Positions 57,071 to 64,000 of a stretch of DNA of 64,000 nt are shown here, in pieces. This DNA comes from JASHPR01 sp963844655. Its GTDB lineage: Bacteria > Actinomycetota > Actinomycetes > Streptosporangiales > Streptosporangiaceae. The position numbers were made by a program, and so were the translations under genes. Location: NCBI GenBank assembly GCA_963844655.1, contig CAWJPA010000002.1, forward strand, positions 496,001-560,000, given 5' to 3'. Below the pieces are notes generated by a model. The model did not search any database. It was not told the origin of the DNA and saw only the letters and a list, made by a program, of their open reading frames with translations. The stretch's first letter is position 1, and every line of letters begins with the position of its first letter.

Positions 57071-58762
57071 TCAGCAGCCGTGGATGGTGCCCGCGCCAGG
57101 GACCGAGTTCTGCCCGGGCGGCGGCACCAGGTTCAGCTGCGCCGGGGCCACGATCTTGGCGGGCACCGCGCTGAGGTGCTGTGCGCCGGGCGCGAACGGG
57201 TCCGGGGGCTGCTGGTAGGTGTCCAGGTAGCACCCCACCAGGGCCGCGAGCGTCTGCTGCCCGCCCCGGTTCGGGTGGAACGAGCCGCCGTTCACCGGGT
57301 TGGGGAAGTTCAGGTACGGCTTCACCGAGTTCGTGAACTGGCCGCTGGCCCCGCACGGCTCGTGCCCGTCCCAGATCGCCACGGGCGACACGTACTCGAT
57401 GCCCACGGCCGCCGCCTCCTCGTAGATCCGGCTGTTGAACTCGTCCTGCAGCGTCCGGATGCCGGTCCGCTCGTGCGCGCTCAGCCGGTCCAGGATGCTC
57501 GAGCAGGCCGGGGGCACGAACGGGAATCCGGGCCCGGGCCGGGTCGGGAACAGGTACGGGTAGCCGATGACGACGATGCGGGCGTTAGGGAAGTCATGCC
57601 GCAGGATGCGGAACAGCGTCGCGTCCTGCTTGCCGATCTGCACGATCGTGGCCGGGCCCCACTGGCTCAGCATCCTGCCCGGCGGGATGGGCACGGCCGT
57701 GGCCTCGTGGATCCCGGGCGGCGGGAACTGCTTGTCCAGGCAGTTGCCTGAGAGCAGGCACGTCATCACGACCTTGGAGAAGATCGCGTTGTTCCCGCCG
57801 ATGGTGAGCGTGACCAGCCCGACCGAGGGATCGACCTTGCCGGTGATCTGCGGCGGGACGAACCCGCCGATCCGGTGCGTCGGCCCCAGGATCTGGCCCT
57901 CCAGCGCCCCGGAGCACGCGGTGAAGGACAGGGTCGCCTGGGAGTCCTGCTTCCGCAGCAGCGTCAGCAGCAGGTCCGGGTAGGCGTAGCTGACCGACCG
58001 GTCGCACTTGGTCACGTCGGTGCCCGCGGCGAACGGGGGCAGGCCCTCCCCGGCCGAATAGGAATCCCCCAGGGCCACGTAATTGCCCCGAATGTCGGTA
58101 ACAGCCGCGGGCAGCGAATGGCCCGGCGGCGACTCGTTGTTTTCGATCCAGGCCGAGATACCCAGATAGCCAATGGCGATGACCACCCCGAGCCCCGCGC
58201 CAAGCAGAACCGTTAATGGGGTGAACATGCGCCAGGTCTCATCGCCCGACTCGTCACGCTGCGGCCACAATCCCGTTGCCGACGTGGTGTCCGGCGCGAA
58301 CGGCCGGTGCGGCAGGACGGTCAGCAGCGCCGGCCACGCCCAGCACGCGCCGCCGGCCATGGCGATCAGCGCGACGGTGAGATAGATCCAGCGGGCGGAA
58401 CCCCCGGAGTCCGAGGTGAACAGCCACCAGGCGAAGCCGGCGTCCACCGCGGCGAGGCTGACCAGCGCGACGTACATAACGACATGATCGTTCCGCTGGA
58501 AGCGGCTCCAGGTGGGATGCCGGTGCTCGATGATCGCACCGGCGGCGAGCGCACCCAGGCTCACGTTGGTCACGATGACGAAGGAGAAGCCGAGCACGGC
58601 CACGATCGTGGTCCCGGTCAGCGGTGGCCTGCCCAGCGCCGCCCAGAACACCACATCGAACAGGACAACCGCCGATAGCGCCAGAAAAACAAGGTGGTGC
58701 CACTGCCATTCCGGTTTCCTGGTCTGGCTCCCGGTCTCAGTTTCAGGTGCGGTGCTGACCAT
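57071..58762 (-). CDS. Membrane-anchored SGNH/GDSL esterase
   Basis: Protein of 563 residues. The first ~210 residues contain five or six membrane helices. The extracytoplasmic SGNH hydrolase domain (from about 225) has block I GDSYSAGEG with the nucleophilic Ser, a Gly before the CSGALEG segment (block II region), Asn in TIGGNNAIF (block III) and NGGSFHPNRGGQQTLA with the catalytic His (block V). Several Cys (CDRS, FTAC, CLLSGNC, PPAC, EPCG) probably form disulfides. The relatives are secreted lipases or esterases of Streptomyces type. The ATG at 58762 follows GGGGGAACG. Substrate is unknown. Confidence 0.88.
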   Translation of the reverse strand: MVSTAPETETGSQTRKPEWQWHHLVFLALSAVVLFDVVFWAALGRPPLTGTTIVAVLGFSFVIVTNVSLGALAAGAIIEHRHPTWSRFQRNDHVVMYVALVSLAAVDAGFAWWLFTSDSGGSARWIYLTVALIAMAGGACWAWPALLTVLPHRPFAPDTTSATGLWPQRDESGDETWRMFTPLTVLLGAGLGVVIAIGYLGISAWIENNESPPGHSLPAAVTDIRGNYVALGDSYSAGEGLPPFAAGTDVTKCDRSVSYAYPDLLLTLLRKQDSQATLSFTACSGALEGQILGPTHRIGGFVPPQITGKVDPSVGLVTLTIGGNNAIFSKVVMTCLLSGNCLDKQFPPPGIHEATAVPIPPGRMLSQWGPATIVQIGKQDATLFRILRHDFPNARIVVIGYPYLFPTRPGPGFPFVPPACSSILDRLSAHERTGIRTLQDEFNSRIYEEAAAVGIEYVSPVAIWDGHEPCGASGQFTNSVKPYLNFPNPVNGGSFHPNRGGQQTLAALVGCYLDTYQQPPDPFAPGAQHLSAVPAKIVAPAQLNLVPPPGQNSVPGAGTIHGC

Positions 58763-59000
58763 CGTTCCCCCTATTACCCCGCAGGCGCGGCAGGCCCTTC
58801 CTACTCAGACAGAGCAATGAACCGCGCACTTAATACACACCCAGTAGAACCCGGTGAACGCATTCAGGGAAGACGGCCGGGCAGGATCAGGGACGTGACC
58901 CTGCACCTCGCCCCCGGGGAACCCGAGGCCGGCCCCAGGCCCGTGGCCACGCTGAGCGCGGTGATCACGGCGCTGATGCGCCACGGCCCGATGACGAAGC

Positions 59001-59054
59001 ATTGTCGATGTGGGTTTGCTGCACACCTGGCTACAGCAAATCCACATGGATCAT
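59001..59054. repeat. Palindromic element 3 with a GATCATG end
   Basis: TGTGGGTTTGCTG (59009-59021) pairs with CAGCAAATCCACA (59034-59046) with one mismatch. The outer right end reads GGATCATG, matching the CATGATC ends of the elements at 5769 and 6001; the left end is decayed. It lies in the 388-base gene-free stretch 58763-59150, in which I see nothing else of note. Confidence 0.6.
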
Positions 59055-59150
59055 GCCTGGTGACGGCGGGCTGGGGCCCGGGTGGGGCGGGCGGGACCCC
59101 CGGGGCTGGCAGGACACCTGGGACGTGCAGCCGCCGGTGCCAGTGCGCGG

Positions 59151-59567
59151 CTAGTGCTCGACCAGCCGGAGGGACTCGGCCACGACGAGGGTGTCGTCGC
59201 TGACCGTGAAATCCGGGTCACCCAGCGACTCGCGCACCTCGGGCGAGTGCCAGAAACTCTCGTGCCCGGCCCGCCACTCCGCGACCGTCGCGTACCCCTC
59301 GCCCTCGCCCAGCGCGTGCGGCAGGTCCACATCGCCCAGGCGCAGCACCCGCACCGCGGTGATCTCGATTACCCCCACCGGCCGCCCGTCCGAGTCGATC
59401 ACGGCCTGGCGCAGCCCCGGGCGGGGCAGCGGCTCGTTCTCGTGCTCGTAGTCGGCCAGCAGGCCGGTCGTGGTGGTCTTCGTGCCGTCCAGGATCGCGG
59501 CGACAAGCTGGTCGCGCAGGGGCCCGGGAAAGGCGAACTCGGCGATTGGCAGATCCTCCCAGGGCAC
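59151..59567 (-). CDS. ASCH domain protein
   Basis: Small RNA-binding-type or regulatory protein of 138 residues with a PUA-like ASCH fold. The sequence FAFPGPLRDQLVAAILDGTKTTTTGLLADYEHENEPLPRPGLRQAVIDSDGRPVGVIEITAVRVL contains the conserved GxKxxT motif (DGTKTTTT), and FWHSPEVRESLG is a late motif. ASCH proteins may act as translation coregulators, or as small-molecule amidohydrolases such as YqfB. It lies nine bases after the unknown gene at 59577 and forms a unit with it and the methyltransferase. Confidence 0.88.
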   Translation of the reverse strand: MPWEDLPIAEFAFPGPLRDQLVAAILDGTKTTTTGLLADYEHENEPLPRPGLRQAVIDSDGRPVGVIEITAVRVLRLGDVDLPHALGEGEGYATVAEWRAGHESFWHSPEVRESLGDPDFTVSDDTLVVAESLRLVEH

Positions 59568-59576
59568 CGCGCCAGC

Positions 59577-60212
59577 CTAGCCGCCCGCGCCGGCCGCGGG
59601 CTGGGTCTCGGCGAGGCCGCCGGCGTAGAAGCCGCGCGCGGCCTCGAGCAGCTCATCCAGCGGCGGCCACCACGGGCCGTGCTTGAGCGACGTGAGCGCG
59701 TCCACCAGCCGCGACGCCTGACCCGGCCCGTCGGTGAGCCCGGCGACCGCGACCCGGCGCGGGCGCACGGCGCGCAGCGGGCCCAGGTACAGGTCCGGGC
59801 CGGCCGTGCTGGCGTGGGCCGGGGCCACGACAAGGTAGTAGTCGGGCAGCTCGAACCGCTTACCGCGCCAGGCGGCCAGCGTGTCCGCGGCCTGCTGCTC
59901 GAATCCGGCGGCTCCGGCGGGCCCGGCCGACATGTCCCACATCGCCCGCCACCCTGCGGCCACCCCGGCCAGCGGGTCCTCGGGCACGAGCACATACATG
60001 GCCTGGCGGTGCGCTGCCTCCCGGAGGGCCAGGGCCCCGGCCTCCCAGGCCGGCCGCTGCTCATCGGCGGCGGGCTCCTCCGCGGACGGCGCGCCCGGCC
60101 CGGAACCTGGCGCGCGGGCCACAGCGATGCCGGGTGATCTGCGGAGCGCGGCCAGCAGCCCGTCACCTATGTCGCCGACCAGGGCCACCACGGTAGAAGA
60201 CTCGCGACGCAT
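59577..60212 (-). CDS. Conserved protein of unknown function
   Basis: Protein of 211 residues without a family I can name. Charged, Ala-rich sequence contains RRPAWEAGALALREAAHRQAMYVLVPEDPLAGVAAGWRAMWD, ELPDYYLVVAPAHASTAGPDLYLGPLRAVRP and a C-terminal helix (LDALTSLKHGPWWPPLDELLEAARGFYAGG). It seems cytoplasmic and globular. The ATG at 60212 lies 18 bases after the methyltransferase stop, and the ASCH gene follows nine bases on, so the three form one minus-strand unit. Confidence 0.75.
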   Translation of the reverse strand: MRRESSTVVALVGDIGDGLLAALRRSPGIAVARAPGSGPGAPSAEEPAADEQRPAWEAGALALREAAHRQAMYVLVPEDPLAGVAAGWRAMWDMSAGPAGAAGFEQQAADTLAAWRGKRFELPDYYLVVAPAHASTAGPDLYLGPLRAVRPRRVAVAGLTDGPGQASRLVDALTSLKHGPWWPPLDELLEAARGFYAGGLAETQPAAGAGG

Positions 60213-60230
60213 CGGCCTGATCCTACGGCG

Positions 60231-61081
60231 TCAGCTGCGGCCGGCGGTGACCAGCCAGGCGGCGGCCTGGACCCATATGCCGTCGGGGCGCTGGCGGGCC
60301 GCGTAGTCGTCGGCCACGGCGGCCAGCGCGCGCTCGGTCAGCTCCTGGTTCCCGAGCTGGTCCGCCAGGGTCCTCACCATGCGCATGTCGCGGACGTAGG
60401 CCATCACGTCGGCGAGGTCAGACCCCATCCAGGCCGGCTGGCTGAGCGCGTCGACCCTGATGCCGGACCAGCCGGCACCGCGCAGCATCTCCCCGATCCG
60501 GCGCGGATTGGCGAACAGCTCCCGGGCCGGCAGATCCGGCAGCTCCGTCCAGGGCGCGAAGGCACGCAGCACGATGCCGAACAGGTCGTTGCTCTTGTCG
60601 TCCTGCCAGCACAGGAACGCCAGCCGGCCGCGCGGCCGCAGCGCGGCGGCGAGGTTCGCGAACGCCGCGGCCGGGTCGTCAAAGAACATCACGCCGAAGC
60701 TGCTGATCATCACGTCGTAGAAGTCCCTGGACAGCGGGTAGACCTGCGCGTCGCCCTGCACGAAGCCGACGTTCACGAGGCCCGCCTGAGCCGCAAGCCC
60801 CCGCGCGACGCCCAGCATCGGGCAGGACAGGTCCACCCCCAGCGCGCTGCCGTCACCCGGGCCGCCGCCGCCCGCGCCGCGGCGATCGTGGTCTCGCCGC
60901 ACCCGCAGCCCACGTCCAGCACGCGGTCACCCGGTGAGATCGCGGCGGCGGCGAACAGGCGCCAGACCAGGCGCTGGTGACCCGCCAGGTGGCGCTCGCG
61001 GTGGGCGATCCAGTGACGCCCGCCGGCGCCGTTCCACCGCTCCGCCTGCGCCGCGTTGGCGCAGCCGTCCATGTCGGCCAC
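60231..61081 (-). pseudogene. SAM-dependent methyltransferase, split by a frameshift
   Basis: Class I methyltransferase of about 283 residues if repaired. The first part, from ATG 61081, contains ERWNGAGGRHWIAHRERHL and motif I VLDVGCGCGETTIAAARAAA. The frame is then lost near 60860, in a run of GCG and GGC triplets. The second part continues in another frame with GDGSALGVDLSCPMLGVAR, FVQGDAQVYPL, YDVMISSFGVMFFDDP and FLCWQDD. The shift is what one missing base would cause; adding one G restores a normal protein. No internal start is convincing. It is either a natural pseudogene or an assembly error. The pattern is UbiE/UbiG-like with unknown substrate. Confidence 0.8.
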
Positions 61082-61102
61082 GCCGGATAGTACCGTGCGT
61101 TA

Positions 61103-61732
61103 GTGACCTGGTCGAAATACGGTGAGTTCCTGATATTCGCGGTCGTGCTGATCCTTATCCCGGGGCCAGATTTCGCGGTGGTGACCAAGAACACCATCGC
61201 TGGCGGCCGCCGCCGGGGCAGATGGACGGCGCTGGGCGTGGCGTCGTCCAACTTCGTGCAGGGAACCGCCGCGGCCTGCGGCCTCGGCGCCGTGATCGTC
61301 CACGCCCAGCCCGTCTTCGAGGCCATCAAGTGGGCCGGCGTCGCCTACCTGGCCTACCTGGGCGTCCAGGCGATCCGGTCGGCGGTCCGCGGCCGTTATG
61401 CGCCGATCGACGGGGGCGATCCCGACGCGGGCGGCAGGGCCTTGACTGGCTGGCGCCAGGGATTCCTGTCCAACATCACCAACCCCAAGGTGCTGGTGTT
61501 CTACCTGGCCGTACTCCCGCAGTTCCTGGGCCCGGGCGTCGCCATCGGCTGGCTGCTGGCGCTCGCCTGGAGCCATGCCGTGCTCGGCCTGGCCTACCTG
61601 TTCGTGCTCACGGCCGGGATCCATGGCGCCCGCAGCCTCCTGCTGCGCCGGACGGTGCGCCGCGGCCTGGACGCCACCACCGGCGCGGTGCTCGTCGGTT
61701 TCAGCGCCCGGCTGGCCACCGAGCACGTCTGA
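61103..61732 (+). CDS. LysE/RhtB family amino acid or metabolite exporter
   Basis: Six-helix exporter of 209 residues. The family opening motif LILIPGPDFAVVTKNTIAGGRRRG is clear, and GFLSNITNPKVLVFYLAVLPQFL is the second conserved block. Substrates in the family are lysine, threonine, homoserine or related compounds. The GTG at 61103 lies 21 bases from the divergent methyltransferase start, with no ribosome-binding site; the message is probably leaderless. It converges on pyrE. Confidence 0.9.
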   Translation: MTWSKYGEFLIFAVVLILIPGPDFAVVTKNTIAGGRRRGRWTALGVASSNFVQGTAAACGLGAVIVHAQPVFEAIKWAGVAYLAYLGVQAIRSAVRGRYAPIDGGDPDAGGRALTGWRQGFLSNITNPKVLVFYLAVLPQFLGPGVAIGWLLALAWSHAVLGLAYLFVLTAGIHGARSLLLRRTVRRGLDATTGAVLVGFSARLATEHV

Positions 61733-61761
61733 CGGCCGGGCCCGCCTGGGGCTCACGCGGA

Positions 61762-62304
61762 TCAGGCCGTCCGGGCCGCCGCATCGAGCAGGGCCCTGGT
61801 CAGGACCGGCCTGATCTCGACTCCCTCGTCCGCCAGGCCGGTGCCGCCGGGCCGGGAGCGGTCGATGGCACAGACCACCGTGGTCACCGTGGCCCCGAGC
61901 CCGCGCAGCGCCCTGGCCGCCCCGGCCACGGCGCCGCCCGTGGTGATCACGTCTTCGACCAGCAGGACGTGGCGGCCAGCCGGGTCAGCGCCCTCGGCGA
62001 GCCGGGCGGTGCCGTAGGTCTTGGCCTGTTTCCTGACGAACAGCGCTGGGATGCCGGTGACCTGGCTGAGCACCGTGGCCAGCGGCACACCGCCGAGCTC
62101 CAGGCCGCCGAGCAGCTCGGTCCCCGCGGGAACCAGCGCCGACATGTGGCCGGCCACCCGGCTCAGCAGCACCGGATCGGATTCGAATAGGTACTTGTCG
62201 AAGTACTCGGAGCTGGTCTGGCCGGACCGCAGCGTGAACGTGCCCCGCAGGCGGCACCGCACAATAAGGTCACGCGCCAGAATGGTGAGGTCACTGGCAG
62301 TCAC
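61762..62304 (-). CDS. pyrE: Orotate phosphoribosyltransferase
   Basis: Pyrimidine biosynthesis enzyme that joins orotate to PRPP to give OMP; 180 residues. The PRPP-binding motif is VLLVEDVITTGGAV, preceded by ALFVRKQAKTYGTARLAEG with the lysines of the mobile catalytic loop. FTLRSGQTSSEYFDKYLFESDP at the N-terminus is also diagnostic. GTG 62304 gives the usual length; TTG 62325 is an alternative. It is separated from other pyr genes, which is common in actinomycetes. Confidence 0.92.
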   Translation of the reverse strand: MTASDLTILARDLIVRCRLRGTFTLRSGQTSSEYFDKYLFESDPVLLSRVAGHMSALVPAGTELLGGLELGGVPLATVLSQVTGIPALFVRKQAKTYGTARLAEGADPAGRHVLLVEDVITTGGAVAGAARALRGLGATVTTVVCAIDRSRPGGTGLADEGVEIRPVLTRALLDAAARTA

Positions 62305-62510
62305 GAGACGATCATGCCAAGACAACTCCCGCGATACCAGGGAACGTCAACCTCACCAGGGTGAGGTCTGACCGGTTGCCCGTAAGCCGTGGACTGCCGG
62401 AGGTCAGCCGTGCAAGACTGCCGAGATCGGTTGTCGAGCCAGCCGCGATGCCGAGCTGGTCCCCCGCCAGGTCCCCCCGGATCGCGGCTCATCGTCGGAG
62501 GGGAACTGAT

Positions 62511-62792
62511 ATGGCCTACGGAGAGCGTCTATCGCCGGCCCTGGCCGGGCCGTCCATAGTGGAGACCTGCTGGCTGTGCGGTACCCGCCAGCCCGCGGAT
62601 CACATGGTGCCGGACGGCGGCAACGCCTGCAGCGACGTCCGCTGGTACTGCATGGACACGCGCGCATGCACGGAACGCTGGACCGCGCGCTGGGCCAAGC
62701 CGGCCAGCTTCCGTACGGGCACAGGCACGAGCCCACGGGCGCGGGCCAGGCAGTTAGCTGAGCCAGAGGACAGCCAGCCAGCAGAGGTATGA
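62511..62792 (+). CDS. Small Cys-rich, probably zinc-binding protein
   Basis: Protein of 93 residues. It holds CWLCGTRQPADHMVPDGGNAC followed by RWYCMDTRACTERW, giving five cysteines plus a His, the makings of a zinc ribbon. The C-terminus is an Arg/Ala-rich disordered tail. I know of similar small proteins in Streptosporangiales-type genomes but no named family. The ATG at 62511 follows CGGAGGGGAAC, a good ribosome-binding site. It is divergent from pyrE, 206 bases away. The function is unknown. Confidence 0.75.
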   Translation: MAYGERLSPALAGPSIVETCWLCGTRQPADHMVPDGGNACSDVRWYCMDTRACTERWTARWAKPASFRTGTGTSPRARARQLAEPEDSQPAEV

Positions 62793-63032
62793 CGGCGGGA
62801 ACGGCAGGACTGCCGCCCGCCAGCGGCTAGCAGCTAGAGCCGCGAGTTCGAGTCAGCCCGGGCCCACGCCTGGGACGCGGCCTGACCCGATCCAGCAGGC
62901 TACCCAGCGCCGGTAGCTCATCTGACAGGCCCTCGGCGTGACCGGGCGTATCCCTCCCGAGGACCTTTCCCAGTGTTTCCCGACACCAGGTCGTGACGGC
63001 CGCTGACTGGCCGCGCGCGGACCCGCCCGCGG

Positions 63033-64000
63033 TCAGCCCAGGGTGTCGCACAGCGCGTCGATGGCACCCGGGTAGGCGTGCGCGGGCGGGGTCGCGTAGC
63101 CGATGACCAGGGCCGCGGGCACGTCAGGCCGCGGGTTGTGGCGGTAGAAGCCCAGAGTCTGGATGGCCAGCCCGGCCCGCGCGGCCCGGGACCGGATGGC
63201 GGGCTCGTCCTCGGCCCGCAGACCGTCAAGCTCGGCCACGGCGTGCAGTCCGGCGGCGATACCGGTCACGGTGATGCCGGACCCGCGCTCGGCCAGGGCG
63301 GCCAGCAGCTGGTCCCGCCGGCGCCGGTAGCGCAGCCGGGAGCGGCGGATGTGGCGGTCGTAGCCGCCGGAGGTGATGAACTCATCCAGCGTGAGCTGCT
63401 CCAGCAGGCCGGTGTACCCGTCGCTGAGCCGCTTGGCCTCGACGACCGGGTCGAGCAGGCGGGGCGGAACCACCAGCCAGGCCAGGCCGAGCGCCGGCAT
63501 CAGGCTCTTGCTCGCGGTGCCCGCGTAGGCCACCAGGTCCGGGGCGAGGCCCTGCAGCGCGCCGATCGGCTTGCGGTCGTAGCGGAACTCACCGTCGTAG
63601 TCATCCTCGATGATCAGGCCGCTGCGGTCCCTGGCCCATTCCAGCGCGGCGGCCCGCCGCCGCGTGGCGAGCGGGACGCCGAGCGGGAACTGGTGCGAGG
63701 GGGTGAGCAGCGCCGCGTCGCAGTCGCCGAACTCGTCCACCCGCGCGCCCGCGGCGTCCACGGGCACCGGGCGGATGGTGAGCCCGGCCGCGTGCACGAG
63801 CTCGCGGTGCAGGCTGAGGCCGTGCGACTCGACGGCCAGCGCCCGCGCGCCACCGCGGCGCAGCGTGCCGGCGAGCAGGCTGAGCGCCTGCACGAACCCG
63901 GAGCAGATCACGATCTGGTCCGGCGTGGCGCGCACCCCCCGGACCCGGGCCAGGTAGGCGGCCAGCGTCTCGCGCAGGCCCAGGTGCCCGCGCGGATCGG
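63033..64000 (-). CDS. MocR/PdxR-type regulator, C-terminal aminotransferase-like part; 5' end outside window
   Basis: The visible 322 residues form the fold-type I aminotransferase-like domain of a GntR-MocR regulator; the winged-helix N-terminus is beyond the window. Diagnostic pieces are PDQIVICSGFVQAL, SHQFPLGVPLATRRRAALLEW-like LTPSHQFPLGV, IIEDDYDGEFRYDR and YAGTASKSLMPALGLAWLVVP, in which the Lys binds PLP. Such proteins sense PLP or amino acids and control vitamin B6, GABA or taurine genes. The target should lie outside the window or be the gene itself. The 240 bases downstream (62793-63032) show no gene. Confidence 0.9.
   Translation of the reverse strand, partial: DPRGHLGLRETLAAYLARVRGVRATPDQIVICSGFVQALSLLAGTLRRGGARALAVESHGLSLHRELVHAAGLTIRPVPVDAAGARVDEFGDCDAALLTPSHQFPLGVPLATRRRAAALEWARDRSGLIIEDDYDGEFRYDRKPIGALQGLAPDLVAYAGTASKSLMPALGLAWLVVPPRLLDPVVEAKRLSDGYTGLLEQLTLDEFITSGGYDRHIRRSRLRYRRRRDQLLAALAERGSGITVTGIAAGLHAVAELDGLRAEDEPAIRSRAARAGLAIQTLGFYRHNPRPDVPAALVIGYATPPAHAYPGAIDALCDTLG

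Noticed and set aside
58805..59047. Minus-strand frame of 80 residues near the third palindrome
   Set aside because: No ribosome-binding site, no conserved features, and it runs through the palindrome.

Overview
The window looks like chromosome of a soil or sediment actinomycete. GC is very high, third codon positions are strongly GC-biased, GTG and TTG starts are common, and the gene families are typically actinobacterial: mycothiol-type DinB enzymes, DUF929, VKOR, form II Mo-hydroxylases, DipZ and TetR/PadR/MarR regulators. A Streptosporangiales- or Treboniaceae-like host is plausible, but that is inference. I saw no rRNA, tRNA, CRISPR array, insertion sequence or phage gene.

Layout. 1-2858: molybdate/tungstate-type ABC importer on the minus strand. 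3125-5699: thiol-redox operon of two DUF929 proteins around a VKOR. 5700-6296: gene-free, with two palindromes and a triple direct repeat. 6297-10857: MarR plus a two-half ABC exporter broken by a frameshift. 10806-13723: MFS exporter and a repeat-bearing membrane protein. 14026-17687: coxL-coxS-coxM (form II). 18228-28916: DipZ, aldehyde dehydrogenase, SDR, DsbA-like protein, hydrolase, PPOX and amidase genes. 28939-33013: YbjQ-like protein, spherulin-4-like lipoprotein and a FluG-like pair (glutamine synthetase-like plus amidohydrolase). 33033-38215: a methyltransferase, four regulators or regulator targets, and an Nramp transporter.

38227-49783 is the centrepiece: a soluble diiron monooxygenase locus of the propane/methane (Prm/Mim) type. 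On the minus strand it reads small unknown gene, mimA, mimB, mimC, mimD, amidohydrolase, DUF59 protein, alcohol dehydrogenase, dedicated GroEL. A divergent Fis-type activator (MimR) follows. Two copies of a TCTCA-ACA-TGAGA palindrome lie upstream of the small gene and of mimA. The expected pathway is alkane to alcohol (MimABCD) to ketone or aldehyde (ADH), with GroEL helping the hydroxylase fold. A SatP-like acetate carrier lies next to mimR.

50765-64000 holds a cyclase-like/NB-ARC/TPR STAND protein, a LigD-type phosphoesterase, a conserved unknown gene that seems to have captured the end of a LysR gene, membrane and SGNH proteins, an ASCH protein, a frameshifted methyltransferase, a LysE exporter, pyrE, a small Cys-rich protein and a partial MocR regulator.

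The strongest leads are the overlooked 82-residue gene and paired operators in the mim locus, a family of CATGATC-ended palindromes, the split FluG pair, the STAND protein with a cyclase-like front end, and the LysR-tail fusion. Two genes carry frameshifts that each need one extra base in a G/C run, so assembly error must be excluded.
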